Shown: in pieces, positions 34,978 through 43,272 of the stretch
Position numbering within the stretch: the first letter of the stretch is position 1
How the letters are laid out: the number at the start of each line of letters is the position of its first letter
Source of the DNA: Haloarcula mannanilytica
Lineage (GTDB): Archaea > Halobacteriota > Halobacteria > Halobacteriales > Haloarculaceae
DNA length: 64,000 bases
Reading direction: 5' to 3'
Assembly (NCBI RefSeq): GCF_005406125.1
Contig: NZ_BIXZ01000010.1
Coordinates: 1 to 64,000 of the forward strand
Position numbers and translations under genes: made by a program
Notes under the pieces: model-generated
What the model saw: the letters and a program-made list of their open reading frames with translations, nothing else
Databases searched by the model: none
Told to the model about the DNA's origin: nothing

Positions 34978-35640
34978 ATGGGACACCGCGCACTCGTTGC
35001 GTATGAACGCACAGACGGACAGTACACGCTCCACTACAGCCATTGGGGCGCAGCGAACCTGAAGCTCAAGCACCGAATCTCGGCTGAGTCGCCGTTCGGT
35101 GGCGACGACACCGACTCCACGTGGGCGAAACAGCTCCTCGCAGAGCTTGCCGATGGGCTCGAGGCAGATGCCGTCGACGGCTACCTCGCCGGCGAGAATC
35201 GTCCGTCGTCGGTCGTCGAGCCGAAGCCCCGCGCTACCGGGCTCACCCTCGACGAGATCGTCGCTGACCATCTCGACTACCTCCACCACGAGGCGTTCTT
35301 CGTGGTGTCGACGACGTTCGAGGTGACCGCCTATCGGACGCTGTGGTTCGGCCTCCAGTACGACTCGGAGACGGTCGAACAAGGAGAAACAGTCGGGAAC
35401 GGCGCGCTTGCGACGGTGCGCTGGTACGACGGCGAGCCGGTCGGCGATGGCCACCTGCAGGGACAGTTCGCGGCACTCAAAGACGTCGTCGGCGATATGC
35501 TCGACAAGGGCGTCTTCACGCCGTCGACCGCGAGACAGTACCTGAAACGGAAGCTAGCCGAGCGAGTCGGAGACCGACAGGAGCTGCTCATTCCGACCGG
35601 AGAATCACCCTTCGAGAAGGCGATCCTCAACCACTCCTAG
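34978..35640 (+). CDS. Hypothetical protein
   Basis: 220 residues. The start MGHRALVAYERTDGQYTLHYSHWG and the later VVSTTFEVTAYRTLWFGLQYDSE are predicted beta-rich; the C-terminus is helical and more basic (YLKRKLAERVGDRQEL). The start has a strong GAGGTGATT site 6 bases upstream. Family not recognised. The AT-richer HEPN insertion begins just downstream. Confidence 0.6.
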   Translation: MGHRALVAYERTDGQYTLHYSHWGAANLKLKHRISAESPFGGDDTDSTWAKQLLAELADGLEADAVDGYLAGENRPSSVVEPKPRATGLTLDEIVADHLDYLHHEAFFVVSTTFEVTAYRTLWFGLQYDSETVEQGETVGNGALATVRWYDGEPVGDGHLQGQFAALKDVVGDMLDKGVFTPSTARQYLKRKLAERVGDRQELLIPTGESPFEKAILNHS

Positions 35641-35651
35641 TTCGATCTGCT

Positions 35652-35711
35652 TCGTGGCAGCTGCAGTTTTTCAAAAGTCGGAATGGGTGAGCCCCGCCAA
35701 AGGCTCGTGAT
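35652..35711 (+). repeat. Left direct repeat flanking the HEPN gene (decayed leader copy)
   Basis: These 60 bases align without gaps with 37717-37776, about 47 of 60 identical, including GTTTTTCA, GAGCCCCGCCA and AGGCTCGTGAT. This left copy has lost the outer stem that the right copy keeps and has no gene directly after it. Confidence 0.7.
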
Positions 35712-35875
35712 AGGGCGCGTGGCACTCCCACCAGTTCGTCGGACAGGAAACCCGAAGAGACAACCAACTGCCCTTAGGTTAGCGTGGGAAGCCACCGACA
35801 AGAGTCGTGGGAGGATATTACTTCTGAGCCGGGAAGGCAGGGTTTCAACAAAAGCCTCTCGGCCACAACCATTCG

Positions 35876-37495
35876 TCACTGGAGAGTGTTCCTAAGTGCC
35901 CCAAACTCGAGAGGCATAGCAGGCAACTCGCGGCTGGGCTTCCGTTCCTCTTCGAGATTGACGGCGAAGGCAAGGTAGATGAGTGCTGCTCGGGTTTTCC
36001 GCAGCATCGTGACTGCTTTCGTCTCGAATTCGTCTCGTGACATCTTCGTCGCTAATTCATCCGTAAAATGGCCCGCTGGTCGCTCCGTTGTCTCCCACCC
36101 CGTGAGTTTCACATACCGGTGCTCGACACCATTCCGCAGTTCAGTAAGCTCTCGGCCCGCCAAATCCAGCGAGTTCTCTATCCGTAGCGAATCATCTCGC
36201 AGGTCCTTACTCAACCAGTACAGTCCTCGAAGCGGTAGGTTCGCCCGGCCTGAAAATTTCTCTTGCAGAGTACTCCCGTGCCGGTTCTGGAACCAGATGT
36301 CGGTAAATGAGACGTCCTCCGTATCGCGGCCGCATTCGAAATAGTAGTTGATGAACTGCGCGATCTTATCGAACAGAGAGTACGCTGTCCGGAGCGCAAT
36401 CTTCAGCTGCTCACCATACACGGAGTGAACGGGGTAATCCAGCGTATTCGTCAGAGAGACCTCCTTATCTGCGAAGTGCGGGCCGTCAGGGTGACTCCCC
36501 TGGTACAGCAAATACCGGGCAGTCACGTACTCCTCGACCAAGTGATTCCATAATCCAAGACAGGTCACAATTCGTTCCGTCCGAGCGTCCAGTAGCTGGC
36601 CAAGATGGAGTGTATCTTGAGCAGCAATCGGCTCGTCCGTTACATCGTTCAGCGTGTTCAGAAAGAGACGATGCCGGAGACCCCACCGTCGATACGCTCG
36701 CTCCTCGTCGCTGTCCCCGAGGTCACTCTCCTCGAAGTCAAGAATCTCATCAGATGGGGGTGAAGACTTGAACTCGGCTGTGATTCGGGTTTGATACCGG
36801 TCGAACTGCTGGAGCGTTTTCTCGGGCGAGAGGCCTACGAGGCGGTCCATCTTTGCCTTCTCTATTTCATCGTACGCTTTCTTCAGCAGAACCGCACGAT
36901 GCCCCTCGTCGTAGTCATGCCTCCCGTACGTGTAGAAGCCGATGCCGCGTTGACCCCGGGCAGGGAAGAAGTACGGTTGGCGGATTAACGCCTCATTCCA
37001 GAAGTCGAACGCCTCGACGAACCGCCCGATGGTCGAATACAGATTCCCTAGGTTCGTGAACGACCGCCATTGTTCTAGTGGCGAGAGTTCGTCTACGGTA
37101 TCTTCCTGAATTGCGAGGCGATAGTGCCGGATAGCGTGTTCCCGGTCGGTGTTCTCCCAGAGCCATTCGTCGCCCCGGTCGGCCTCCAAGGACATCCGGT
37201 TCGAATATGCTGTGCCGAGCCGGTAGTTCAACATTCCGCGGAGCTCGGCATCAAGCGAGGACGGGTCCAGGTCTTTGGCGAGGTCAATCCCTGCGGAGAT
37301 CGCGATTCGACTGTCGATGTCGGCGCCGTGGTCAACGAGCCAGCCGATAACCCTAAGTTGATTGCGAGAAGAGAGATTCTCGACTGACTCGACCATTTTC
37401 AGGCGGTCGATGACCTCCTCCCGATATTCGGGAAGCAGATCCTGGAGTGACCGGACCTCTAAAGCTGTCAGACGAGACGTTTGCTCTGCTTCCAC
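35876..37495 (-). CDS. LA2681-type HEPN protein with N-terminal TPR-like repeats
   Basis: 539 residues. The first half is helical and TPR-like (EQWRSFTNLGNLYSTIGRFVEAFDFWNEALI). The C-terminal half has signatures I associate with LA2681-family HEPN proteins: ARYLLYQGS, FADKEVSLTNTLDYP, KIALRTAYSLFDKIAQFINYYF and LRGLYWLSKDL. It then has ELRNGVEHRYVKL, where Arg 454 to His 459 is the HEPN RNxxxH motif. HEPN proteins are commonly ribonucleases in defence. The gene is on the opposite strand to its neighbours, is AT-richer, and sits between directly repeated leader sequences, so it looks like inserted cargo. Confidence 0.75.
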   Translation of the reverse strand: MEAEQTSRLTALEVRSLQDLLPEYREEVIDRLKMVESVENLSSRNQLRVIGWLVDHGADIDSRIAISAGIDLAKDLDPSSLDAELRGMLNYRLGTAYSNRMSLEADRGDEWLWENTDREHAIRHYRLAIQEDTVDELSPLEQWRSFTNLGNLYSTIGRFVEAFDFWNEALIRQPYFFPARGQRGIGFYTYGRHDYDEGHRAVLLKKAYDEIEKAKMDRLVGLSPEKTLQQFDRYQTRITAEFKSSPPSDEILDFEESDLGDSDEERAYRRWGLRHRLFLNTLNDVTDEPIAAQDTLHLGQLLDARTERIVTCLGLWNHLVEEYVTARYLLYQGSHPDGPHFADKEVSLTNTLDYPVHSVYGEQLKIALRTAYSLFDKIAQFINYYFECGRDTEDVSFTDIWFQNRHGSTLQEKFSGRANLPLRGLYWLSKDLRDDSLRIENSLDLAGRELTELRNGVEHRYVKLTGWETTERPAGHFTDELATKMSRDEFETKAVTMLRKTRAALIYLAFAVNLEEERKPSRELPAMPLEFGALRNTLQ

Positions 37496-37716
37496 GGTTA
37501 ACGGTCGAGAGCAGGGTGGCGGTTTATTCGATACATGTGCTCCGGGTTCGCTGTCTCGAGGGGGATGTCCATTTCAGTCAATACAATTTCATAATACTGT
37601 CGTGCGATTTTGTATTAGTACTGCTGCAATTCACATCGTAGAGGATGTGAAGTCTGATAGAGTTACGTAGCTACCTACTAAAGACCAGATTAATATTACT
37701 TCCTTATCAATTTGTC
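37496..37716. other. AT-rich flank of the inserted HEPN gene
   Basis: No gene seen. It must hold the HEPN promoter on the minus strand. It contains AT-rich patches (TTAATATTACTTCC near 37690) unlike the surrounding cassettes. Confidence 0.4.
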
Positions 37717-37776
37717 TCGTAGCAACTGCTGTTTTTCAGGGGCAGGAAGGACCGAGCCCCGCCATAGGCTCGTGAT
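37717..37776 (+). repeat. Right direct repeat flanking the HEPN gene (contains stem-loop leader copy 6)
   Basis: This is the intact partner of 35652-35711. After GTTTTTCA, the arms GGGGC (37739-37743) and GCCCC (37756-37760) enclose a 12-base loop AGGAAGGACCGA. The arms are reversed in composition relative to other copies (G-rich first), a strong covariation. The ATG at 37780 follows. Confidence 0.7.
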
Positions 37777-37779
37777 TTG

Positions 37780-38202
37780 ATGACCGATGAAACAGCTGAT
37801 GATTTCTTCGACGACTGCGAGTTAGATCCCGAGGCGGTCCTCGGGACACACACCTTCGAAGATGTCCTGTTCACTGACGAGACAGAAACCCCGGTGAACG
37901 TGCTGACCGGCGAGACACCGGCACATTCGCAAGCAACCGTCGAGGAAGCGAAGGAGTTCGCTGCGAGTATCGACACAGAGACGCCCCAGATCGCGCTCCC
38001 CGCATCCGTCGAGTCGCAGGTCGAAACACAGAGCAAGCCCTACACAGCGGCCGCGTTCTTCCACTTCAAGGCGACAGGCTCGCTCGAACGCCACCGCGCC
38101 TACCATGCCGCCTACAAGGCGGACGCGTTCTCGGTCGATTTCGAGGCTGACTACGCGTCGGGCGACCTGACCATCACTGTTGAACGAGCGGACGAACCCT
38201 GA
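37780..38202 (+). CDS. Hypothetical acidic protein
   Basis: 140 residues, very acidic N-terminal half (DETADDFFDDCELDPEAV), no recognised domain. ATG 37780 is used; a TTG at 37777 is possible. The C-terminal half (YTAAAFFHFKATGSLERHRAYHAAYKADAF) is less acidic and helical. A single cassette between leaders. Confidence 0.55.
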   Translation: MTDETADDFFDDCELDPEAVLGTHTFEDVLFTDETETPVNVLTGETPAHSQATVEEAKEFAASIDTETPQIALPASVESQVETQSKPYTAAAFFHFKATGSLERHRAYHAAYKADAFSVDFEADYASGDLTITVERADEP

Positions 38203-38232
38203 GAATCCGCCGTCACGAGGAGAGTTTTTCGA

Positions 38233-38255
38233 GCGCCGGCGATGGGTGCCGGCGC
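38233..38255 (+). promoter_or_regulatory. Stem-loop leader element, copy 7
   Basis: After GTTTTTC, GCGCCGG (38233-38239) pairs perfectly with CCGGCGC (38249-38255) around the 9-base loop CGATGGGTG, the shortest loop of the family. It comes 51 bases before the ATG at 38307. Confidence 0.8.
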
Positions 38256-38306
38256 AGCTGGAGCGAGCAACGATTCCCGGTGCGTCGGCGTTTCGAGGTG
38301 TTCGAG

Positions 38307-38798
38307 ATGCATATGGTGATTTACGCACTGGTAGAGGCATCGACGCACGACGACGCGCTGGCCACCGGAAAGACGGTGTTCGACCGACTGGTCGGCGCGG
38401 ACCCACACGCCGGCGCCGTCTTCGATTACTATGTGACCTTCGACGAGGAGGACACGTCCGTTGCGGGGAAGGCACGATGGGGGGAGTTGCCGACGGCAGC
38501 CCCCGTCGACTCCGATGACGGCGAAGACCTGCTCGAGCGTGGCTGGGAGGCGACGAAGGAAGAATTCGAGCGTAATCTCGACCGGGTGAAGGAGGCCATC
38601 GAGGAACTCTCCGACGAGGAGATCATGCGCGACGAGGACCTCGCCCGGCACGCCTTCCACAAGGTAGGTGCGTACGACGGCCCGACGATCTTCCTGTACA
38701 CCGAACACGGAACCGGCATTCGCCACCGTGGACAACTGGATCGACTCCTCGAGGAGAGTGAAGAGCTCTGGATCGTACCCGCTGACGTCCACTTCTGA
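38307..38798 (+). CDS. Hypothetical acidic protein
   Basis: 163 residues, MHMVIYALVEASTHDDALATG onward. A GAGGTG site 6 bases before the ATG at 38307 decides the start against a GTG at 38280. The pattern is strand-helix-strand followed by a long acidic helix (WEATKEEFERNLDRVKEAIEEL) and a C-terminal beta part. Family not recognised. It may be co-transcribed with the zinc-ribbon gene 4 bases later. Confidence 0.6.
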   Translation: MHMVIYALVEASTHDDALATGKTVFDRLVGADPHAGAVFDYYVTFDEEDTSVAGKARWGELPTAAPVDSDDGEDLLERGWEATKEEFERNLDRVKEAIEELSDEEIMRDEDLARHAFHKVGAYDGPTIFLYTEHGTGIRHRGQLDRLLEESEELWIVPADVHF

Positions 38799-38801
38799 AT
38801 A

Positions 38802-39167
38802 ATGCCTCGCATCACCAACTGGCGACGCGAGAGCCGCTCGCCGACGCTTGCGTATCGGAACACCGAGACCGGTGCGCGAGCCGTCCTGCATCGAGCGCCG
38901 GATTCCTACCGGTACACGTGGCGCGGGGTGATTCTCGTCGACGGCTACCCGGTCTGGTCGCGGGATTACGAGACGAAGGATGCGACATCGTTCCGTGACG
39001 AACTCCGGGAGCGGCCCACCCCGGAACTCAGCTGTCCGGAGTGTCCGAACGACGACGTTCGCGTCGGCGAGAAGGCAGCAGACGGGGCGAAAATCCAGCG
39101 ATGGTACGACTGCCCCGACTGTGGGTACGAAGCCCCCTCACGCATCGTCTACGGCGCCGAACGGTGA
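38802..39167 (+). CDS. Small protein with C-terminal zinc ribbon
   Basis: 121 residues. The N-terminal half is basic for this genome (ITNWRRESRSPTLAYRN) and beta-rich; the C-terminal half is a zinc ribbon, CPECPNDDVRVGEK followed by WYDCPDCGYEAP. Such ribbons resemble those of RNA polymerase and transcription factor subunits. It starts 4 bases after the previous stop, so it is likely co-translated. Confidence 0.65.
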   Translation: MPRITNWRRESRSPTLAYRNTETGARAVLHRAPDSYRYTWRGVILVDGYPVWSRDYETKDATSFRDELRERPTPELSCPECPNDDVRVGEKAADGAKIQRWYDCPDCGYEAPSRIVYGAER

Positions 39168-39196
39168 GTGAGTGAGCGGTGGGCGCTGTTTTTCGG

Positions 39197-39219
39197 CCGG
39201 GCACGAGGTGGTGGCCCGG
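39197..39219 (+). promoter_or_regulatory. Stem-loop leader element, copy 8
   Basis: Directly after GTTTTTCGG, CCGGGC (39197-39202) pairs with GCCCGG (39214-39219) around ACGAGGTGGTG. It comes 21 bases before the ATG at 39241 and overlaps the frame of an upstream ATG at 39172, which is therefore rejected as start. Confidence 0.75.
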
Positions 39220-39240
39220 GACGACCGGGTGAGTCAACCT

Positions 39241-39636
39241 ATGACCCTCGAAGTACATGACCGACACAGTAAGGCGCTGTTCGAGTTGCTCTGGTGCCCC
39301 GTCTGCGGGCAGGAGGTCTTCACTCACATCCCCTTCGAGGGGGTGTTCTGCAAGAACTGCAACACCCAGGTTGAACTCCAAGAATCCCGAGAAACACGCG
39401 GCTACGAGGAGGCCGTGCTCGCCTGCTTCGATTCTACCACGACCTGGAACATTCACGTCGACGAAAAACTGCGTCGCGGCCTGCCTGATGGGTCGGCCCG
39501 CGTGAAGATCCTCGGCGCACCGGGCGCCTACAAGGTCGACTGGTGGAGTCCAGAGCCGGGTGAGGACTGGGAACCTGTAGAGCGCGGCGAGTTCGACGAC
39601 GTCGCGGAGCCGGACGAGGTGTCACATCTAGCGTAG
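39241..39636 (+). CDS. Zinc-ribbon hypothetical protein
   Basis: 131 residues, MTLEVHDRHSKALFELLW onward. A ribbon is formed by CPVCGQEVFTHIP and CKNCNTQVEL near residues 18-40. The rest is beta-rich and acidic. A GGGTGAG site precedes the ATG by about 8 bases. Function unknown; the paired-Cys architecture matches the neighbouring ribbon gene. Confidence 0.6.
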   Translation: MTLEVHDRHSKALFELLWCPVCGQEVFTHIPFEGVFCKNCNTQVELQESRETRGYEEAVLACFDSTTTWNIHVDEKLRRGLPDGSARVKILGAPGAYKVDWWSPEPGEDWEPVERGEFDDVAEPDEVSHLA

Positions 39637-39793
39637 AAAGGCAGGACAAGGACGGGGGTTATTACGGGCGACACACATCGCAATCGGCGCATCCACGAGT
39701 TGATCGCTCGCCGAAAGTCAACTCCGAGTTTCGATTTCTGAATATTAGCGGCGCTCAATACAGATTACGTCGGAACAGAAGAGTGACCGATTG

Positions 39794-40135
39794 TTACTGA
39801 GGGCCACGAATCCGCCGTTGAGCTCGAGAATCCAGTACCTGCCGGGCATAGAGTGAATCCTTTCGGTCGCTTTCCGCGACCCATTCAAACGCTTGGCGAG
39901 AAATTTGTTTCATCAGTAGCTCACCGTTTTCGATTTTCCACCCAAACGGTTCTTTAGGATCTAATCCCCGCTCTCGAAGTATTTCATCGTCCACACGTAG
40001 AGCCATTACGAGGTCGTCCCCGTATTCAGCTGCTTGTTCCGGGCTCAGCACCAAGTTATCGAGGAGTCCATCGCTGTTCGGCTTGGGCGTCATCCACTCG
40101 ACGGTCCACTCATCTCCGACCGGCTTGGAAGGCAT
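39794..40135 (-). CDS. Hypothetical protein
   Basis: 113 residues from MPSKPVGDEWTVEWMTPKP. No domain recognised; the C-terminus is basic (SLYARQVLDSRAQRRIRG). It stands alone on the minus strand in an AT-richer patch, with about 180 bases on each side that carry no gene. Probably cargo. Confidence 0.5.
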   Translation of the reverse strand: MPSKPVGDEWTVEWMTPKPNSDGLLDNLVLSPEQAAEYGDDLVMALRVDDEILRERGLDPKEPFGWKIENGELLMKQISRQAFEWVAESDRKDSLYARQVLDSRAQRRIRGPQ

Positions 40136-40313
40136 ACCTGTAGAATAATCGTTGCTCGATAAAATGGACAGGGGAACACAGGTTCGTATTAGAATGAAGA
40201 GTTTGCGCTCTGAGCAGATAGATTTCAGAGGCGAGAGATCATCAACATCCTCGGGAGATTTTTGAATACCGTCGAACCTGGGGCGAGAGGAAAACGATTC
40301 GACACCTTGGCCC

Positions 40314-41678
40314 TCAGATTACGCCTCCGAGTGCGAGCATGCCAAGCAGTAGTACAACTGCAGTAACTACCCCACCAGCCGTGAGGACCTTGTTCTCCAT
40401 CGCCTTCTCGTGGATGGGCATGGCGGCGTACTCCTCGCGGAACGCCTCGAGGTTCTCCTCGTCGTAGAAGTACTTCGTCTTCAGCGCGAACCGCTCGGTC
40501 ACCGCACAGCCCGTACAGACCGGCTCGCCTTCCAGCCGCTCCGTTTTGATGTGACTGGAGCAGGCGATAGCCCCGCAGTTCGGACAGTAGGTGTACTTCT
40601 CGTCGCCGCCGCTCGTGTCACAATGGACGCAGCGGTGGATGCCATCCTCAGCTGTCACTCGTGACGGACCTGCCGCGTAGTACTCGTAGGGGTAGGTGTA
40701 CTCCTGGAGGCCGGTCGTGTGCCGAACCTCGGGGAGGTATACGGGCTCGATCGACTGCACGGAGATGTCCGAGCGGTTCGGCTCGCAGGTCTTGTTGTAG
40801 GTTACGTTGTTGTCGCCGGTGTAGGTGACCGTCGTCGTGTGGTGCTGCTGGAGTCGCTCGACGGCCCACTCCTTATACTCCGTTTGGGTCTGCCCGAACC
40901 GGCGCTCCTCAACGTCGTCGAACACCTCTCCGAACTGCTCGGCGTCGACGTCGACCGTCGCGTGAAGGTTCTCGGTGACCAGCGTTGCGACGTCCTCGTC
41001 CGCGACCTGTGGCTGCCCGCGTTCGGCGTGGGCGACGAATCGCGATCGGTCGTTGATCCGGTGGATGACGCCCACCGACGTCTCGAAAACGGCGTTCGTG
41101 TCCGCGGTGACCGCGACCACCGGCCGGAACGTCACCGATGAGTGTGGGTCTGGGAGGTCGGCGGCCTCGATGTTCTCGACGTCGCGGAACGCCTCTTCGA
41201 CGGGTGTGTCGACGTCGGCAGCCGGGTCGTAGGGACGTAGCGTTTCGTCGCAGAGAATCTCGATGCGACCGTTGTAGAGGTCGAGGCCGATCTCGTCGGC
41301 GATCTCCCGGAGGTCCTCGCCGTCGAGCAGCTCGATTGGATGGGGATCGTCATTCTGCTGGAGGCGGTCGGCGTACTCCTGGGCGGGATTCGTGAACCGG
41401 CCGGTCGTGACGACCATCCCGCGTTTGGGGCCGTCGAAGTCGAACGTCGCGATCGCCGAGTGGAGCTTCTGGACGACCGGCCGTCCGACCGTCCCCGTAT
41501 GCTTGCACTCGACGATGATCGCGCGCCGCGTGCCGTCGACGACCTCCTCCATGATGACGTCGCGACCCTCGTCAGCCGTGCGGTCGGCCTGGCGGACGTT
41601 CTCGTAGCCGAGGTTCCGGAACACGTCCTCCATCACGTCCTCGAACTCGAACCCCGAGAGATCGTCCAGTACAGCCAT
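40314..41678 (-). CDS. Mrr-like nuclease with zinc ribbon and C-terminal membrane anchor
   Basis: 454 residues. An N-terminal Mrr_cat-type domain begins LSGFEFEDVMEDVFRNLGYE, with catalytic Asp 40 (EGRDV), Glu 57 and Lys 59 (IVECKH) and then VVQKLHSAIATFD. A middle domain is unassigned. A double zinc ribbon follows (CVHC, CPNCGAIACSSH, CTGCA). The last 25 residues are a membrane helix (VLTAGGVVTAVVLLLGMLAL). Mrr-type enzymes cut modified or foreign DNA; a membrane-tethered version could act on incoming DNA. ATG 41678 is used over a TTG two codons earlier. Confidence 0.75.
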   Translation of the reverse strand: MAVLDDLSGFEFEDVMEDVFRNLGYENVRQADRTADEGRDVIMEEVVDGTRRAIIVECKHTGTVGRPVVQKLHSAIATFDFDGPKRGMVVTTGRFTNPAQEYADRLQQNDDPHPIELLDGEDLREIADEIGLDLYNGRIEILCDETLRPYDPAADVDTPVEEAFRDVENIEAADLPDPHSSVTFRPVVAVTADTNAVFETSVGVIHRINDRSRFVAHAERGQPQVADEDVATLVTENLHATVDVDAEQFGEVFDDVEERRFGQTQTEYKEWAVERLQQHHTTTVTYTGDNNVTYNKTCEPNRSDISVQSIEPVYLPEVRHTTGLQEYTYPYEYYAAGPSRVTAEDGIHRCVHCDTSGGDEKYTYCPNCGAIACSSHIKTERLEGEPVCTGCAVTERFALKTKYFYDEENLEAFREEYAAMPIHEKAMENKVLTAGGVVTAVVLLLGMLALGGVI

Positions 41679-41749
41679 CCTCAATTATATGGACAGTACG
41701 TTGCAACTGCCAAATACGTTGCCGAACGCTGCGCCGTCCTGTTTGTTGA

Positions 41750-41772
41750 ACCCCTGAGAGGGGTGCGGGGGT
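41750..41772 (+). promoter_or_regulatory. Stem-loop leader element, copy 9
   Basis: ACCCC (41750-41754) can pair with GGGGT (41768-41772), or internally as CCCCT-GAG-AGGGG. The loop core is GAGAGGGGTGC. It comes 23 bases before the ATG at 41796. Confidence 0.65.
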
Positions 41773-41795
41773 CACCGAACCGCCCGCGAGCAACG

Positions 41796-42482
41796 ATGAA
41801 CGGGAATGTACCTGTAGCAAGTTCGGAATCGGTTCCAGTAGCATCGGCCGCTCAGTCTCACCGAGACGCAGTCGAGTACGTCGGCTTCCGTGTCGACGGC
41901 CAAGCTGTCGTGCTGAACCTCTCGGAGCATCGGCGACTCTCCCTCGAGCGCAGTCTGGACCTCGTCAACCACAGTCCGAGCGGGTTCGAGTGGGGGTACA
42001 GTGGTAGCGGGCCTGCCCAGCTCGCGTGCGCGCTCCTTCTCGACTACTACGACGATGAACAGTTCACCCGTGAGCACTACATCGCGTTCCGGAATCAGGT
42101 GGTCTCACAGCTGGAGTGCGACGGTGCAGCGGCGTGTTGGCACCTCACTGGCGAGGAGATCGACGCCGCGATGGCGACCCTTACCGACGACGTCGTCGCG
42201 CTCGCGGACGGCGGACGGCCGTCACCGTCGCTCCCCGAGAACTGGCGAACCGTCTCTCGCCCGGACCGGCGGGTCTTCCAGCGCGCTGATCGCGACCACT
42301 ACATCGTACTCGGGGATGGAACCGACGAGTGGCTGGTCGTGCTCTGCAGCCAGGGCGACCGTGCATATCCTGCTCCGCTCGCACATCGGACGGTTGCCGA
42401 GGATGCTGACGTAGAACGGGTAATCCAGGAACTCGCCGAAGAGAGCAACAACCTCATCGAACCCCCGGAGGGGGAGCACTGA
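41796..42482 (+). CDS. DUF6166-domain protein
   Basis: 228 residues. Residues about 30-110 carry the DUF6166 signature: VLNLSEHRRLSLERSLDLVNHSP, then GFEWGYSGSGPAQLACALLLDYY and FRNQVVSQLE. DUF6166 proteins are frequent on plasmids and phages, role unknown. A much longer open frame back to 41340 is antisense to the Mrr-like gene and rejected; the leader supports ATG 41796. The stop forms TGATG with the next start. The last codons (EPPEGEH) also form a CCCCC-GGA-GGGGG hairpin. Confidence 0.7.
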   Translation: MNGNVPVASSESVPVASAAQSHRDAVEYVGFRVDGQAVVLNLSEHRRLSLERSLDLVNHSPSGFEWGYSGSGPAQLACALLLDYYDDEQFTREHYIAFRNQVVSQLECDGAAACWHLTGEEIDAAMATLTDDVVALADGGRPSPSLPENWRTVSRPDRRVFQRADRDHYIVLGDGTDEWLVVLCSQGDRAYPAPLAHRTVAEDADVERVIQELAEESNNLIEPPEGEH

Positions 42483-42613
42483 TGGAGACGCTTCGACTGG
42501 CGCGAGCCACCCACCAGCTCCTCGAACGTGGTGTCGAGGCGCTCGAGAAACTCGGGCGCGAACTGGAGCGATACAACGACCGACAGGAGCGCACCGACGA
42601 CACCGACTCGTGA
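42482..42613 (+). CDS. Small helical protein coupled between DUF6166 and GNAT-like genes
   Basis: 43 residues: METLRLARATHQLLERGVEALEK, continuing as an amphipathic helix with an acidic tail. Its ATG overlaps the DUF6166 stop (TGATG), and its TGA overlaps the next GTG start (GTGA). Strict coupling on both sides and consistent codon use support a real gene despite the size. It may be a helical adaptor. Confidence 0.55.
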   Translation: METLRLARATHQLLERGVEALEKLGRELERYNDRQERTDDTDS

Positions 42614-43272
42614 CCGAAACTCACTCTCTAGACCAAATACGGAGTACCGGCTTCCAGTATACGCCTACCCCCGAGGGGTGCTCGTGTCCCATCCATCGCG
42701 ACGGCCAGCCAGTCACGGCGCCGCTCGGTTTGCGGTTCGCAGAGCGGGTCCATATCGAATCGATCCCGCGCCATGTCGCCGGCGCGATCTACGAAGCACA
42801 CCATTCCTATATGGACGATGTCCCCCGGACGAATCTCGTCCATCACGGACTCTGTTACCAGAACCAGCTACTAGGTGCGATTACGTGGCGCTATCCGCTG
42901 ATTCGCTCGCTGGAGTACGAGGGGGCGCGATTCGAGGGCGACGAAATCGTCGAGGCAGCACGGATTTGCATCGGTGTCGATTTCCCCAATCTCGCCTCTG
43001 CCGCCCTCGCCCAGTCGATGGAACGGTTCGTGCGTCGGCACGGCCAGCGACGAGGCGTTCGGCTCCTGCTGACGTTCGTGCGAGCCGACTTCGACGGCTC
43101 GATGATCAAAGCGCTCAGAGACAAGGGCTGGCACTGTGCCGGTAAAACAGAGCCGGGTCAGGCTGGCAACCGACCAGACAAGCAGATCCGAGAGCAGCCG
43201 AAGTGGCGGTTTCTCTGCGAAGTCTCATCTGAATCAGACCGGGAACAGGCGCCACTCAATCGGTGGTCATGA
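42610..43272 (+). CDS. GNAT-fold protein resembling Mom-type DNA modification enzymes
   Basis: 220 residues. The order of motifs (AGAIYEAHHSYM, then GLCYQNQLLGAITWR, EAARICIGVDFPNLASAALAQSME, LLLTFVRADFDGSMIKALRDKGWHCAG) follows the GNAT-like Mom family of phage Mu-type viruses, which modify adenine in DNA. Family membership is inferred from pattern and is uncertain; an ordinary acetyltransferase is the alternative. It is the last gene of a three-gene overlapping operon. DNA modification would suit a transferable element carrying nucleases. Confidence 0.5.
   Translation: MTETHSLDQIRSTGFQYTPTPEGCSCPIHRDGQPVTAPLGLRFAERVHIESIPRHVAGAIYEAHHSYMDDVPRTNLVHHGLCYQNQLLGAITWRYPLIRSLEYEGARFEGDEIVEAARICIGVDFPNLASAALAQSMERFVRRHGQRRGVRLLLTFVRADFDGSMIKALRDKGWHCAGKTEPGQAGNRPDKQIREQPKWRFLCEVSSESDREQAPLNRWS

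Noticed and set aside
35683-35895. Plus-strand frame after the left direct repeat
   Set aside because: It begins inside the decayed leader and reads as a basic, non-haloarchaeal protein overlapping the HEPN gene end.
41340-41795. N-terminal extension of the DUF6166 gene
   Set aside because: It is antisense to the Mrr-like gene, Arg/Pro-rich, and passes through the stem-loop leader; the ATG at 41796 fits the leader spacing.
42657-42676. CCCCCGAGGGGTG inside the GNAT-like gene as another leader copy
   Set aside because: It lies within the coding sequence with no gene starting after it, and there is no outer stem.
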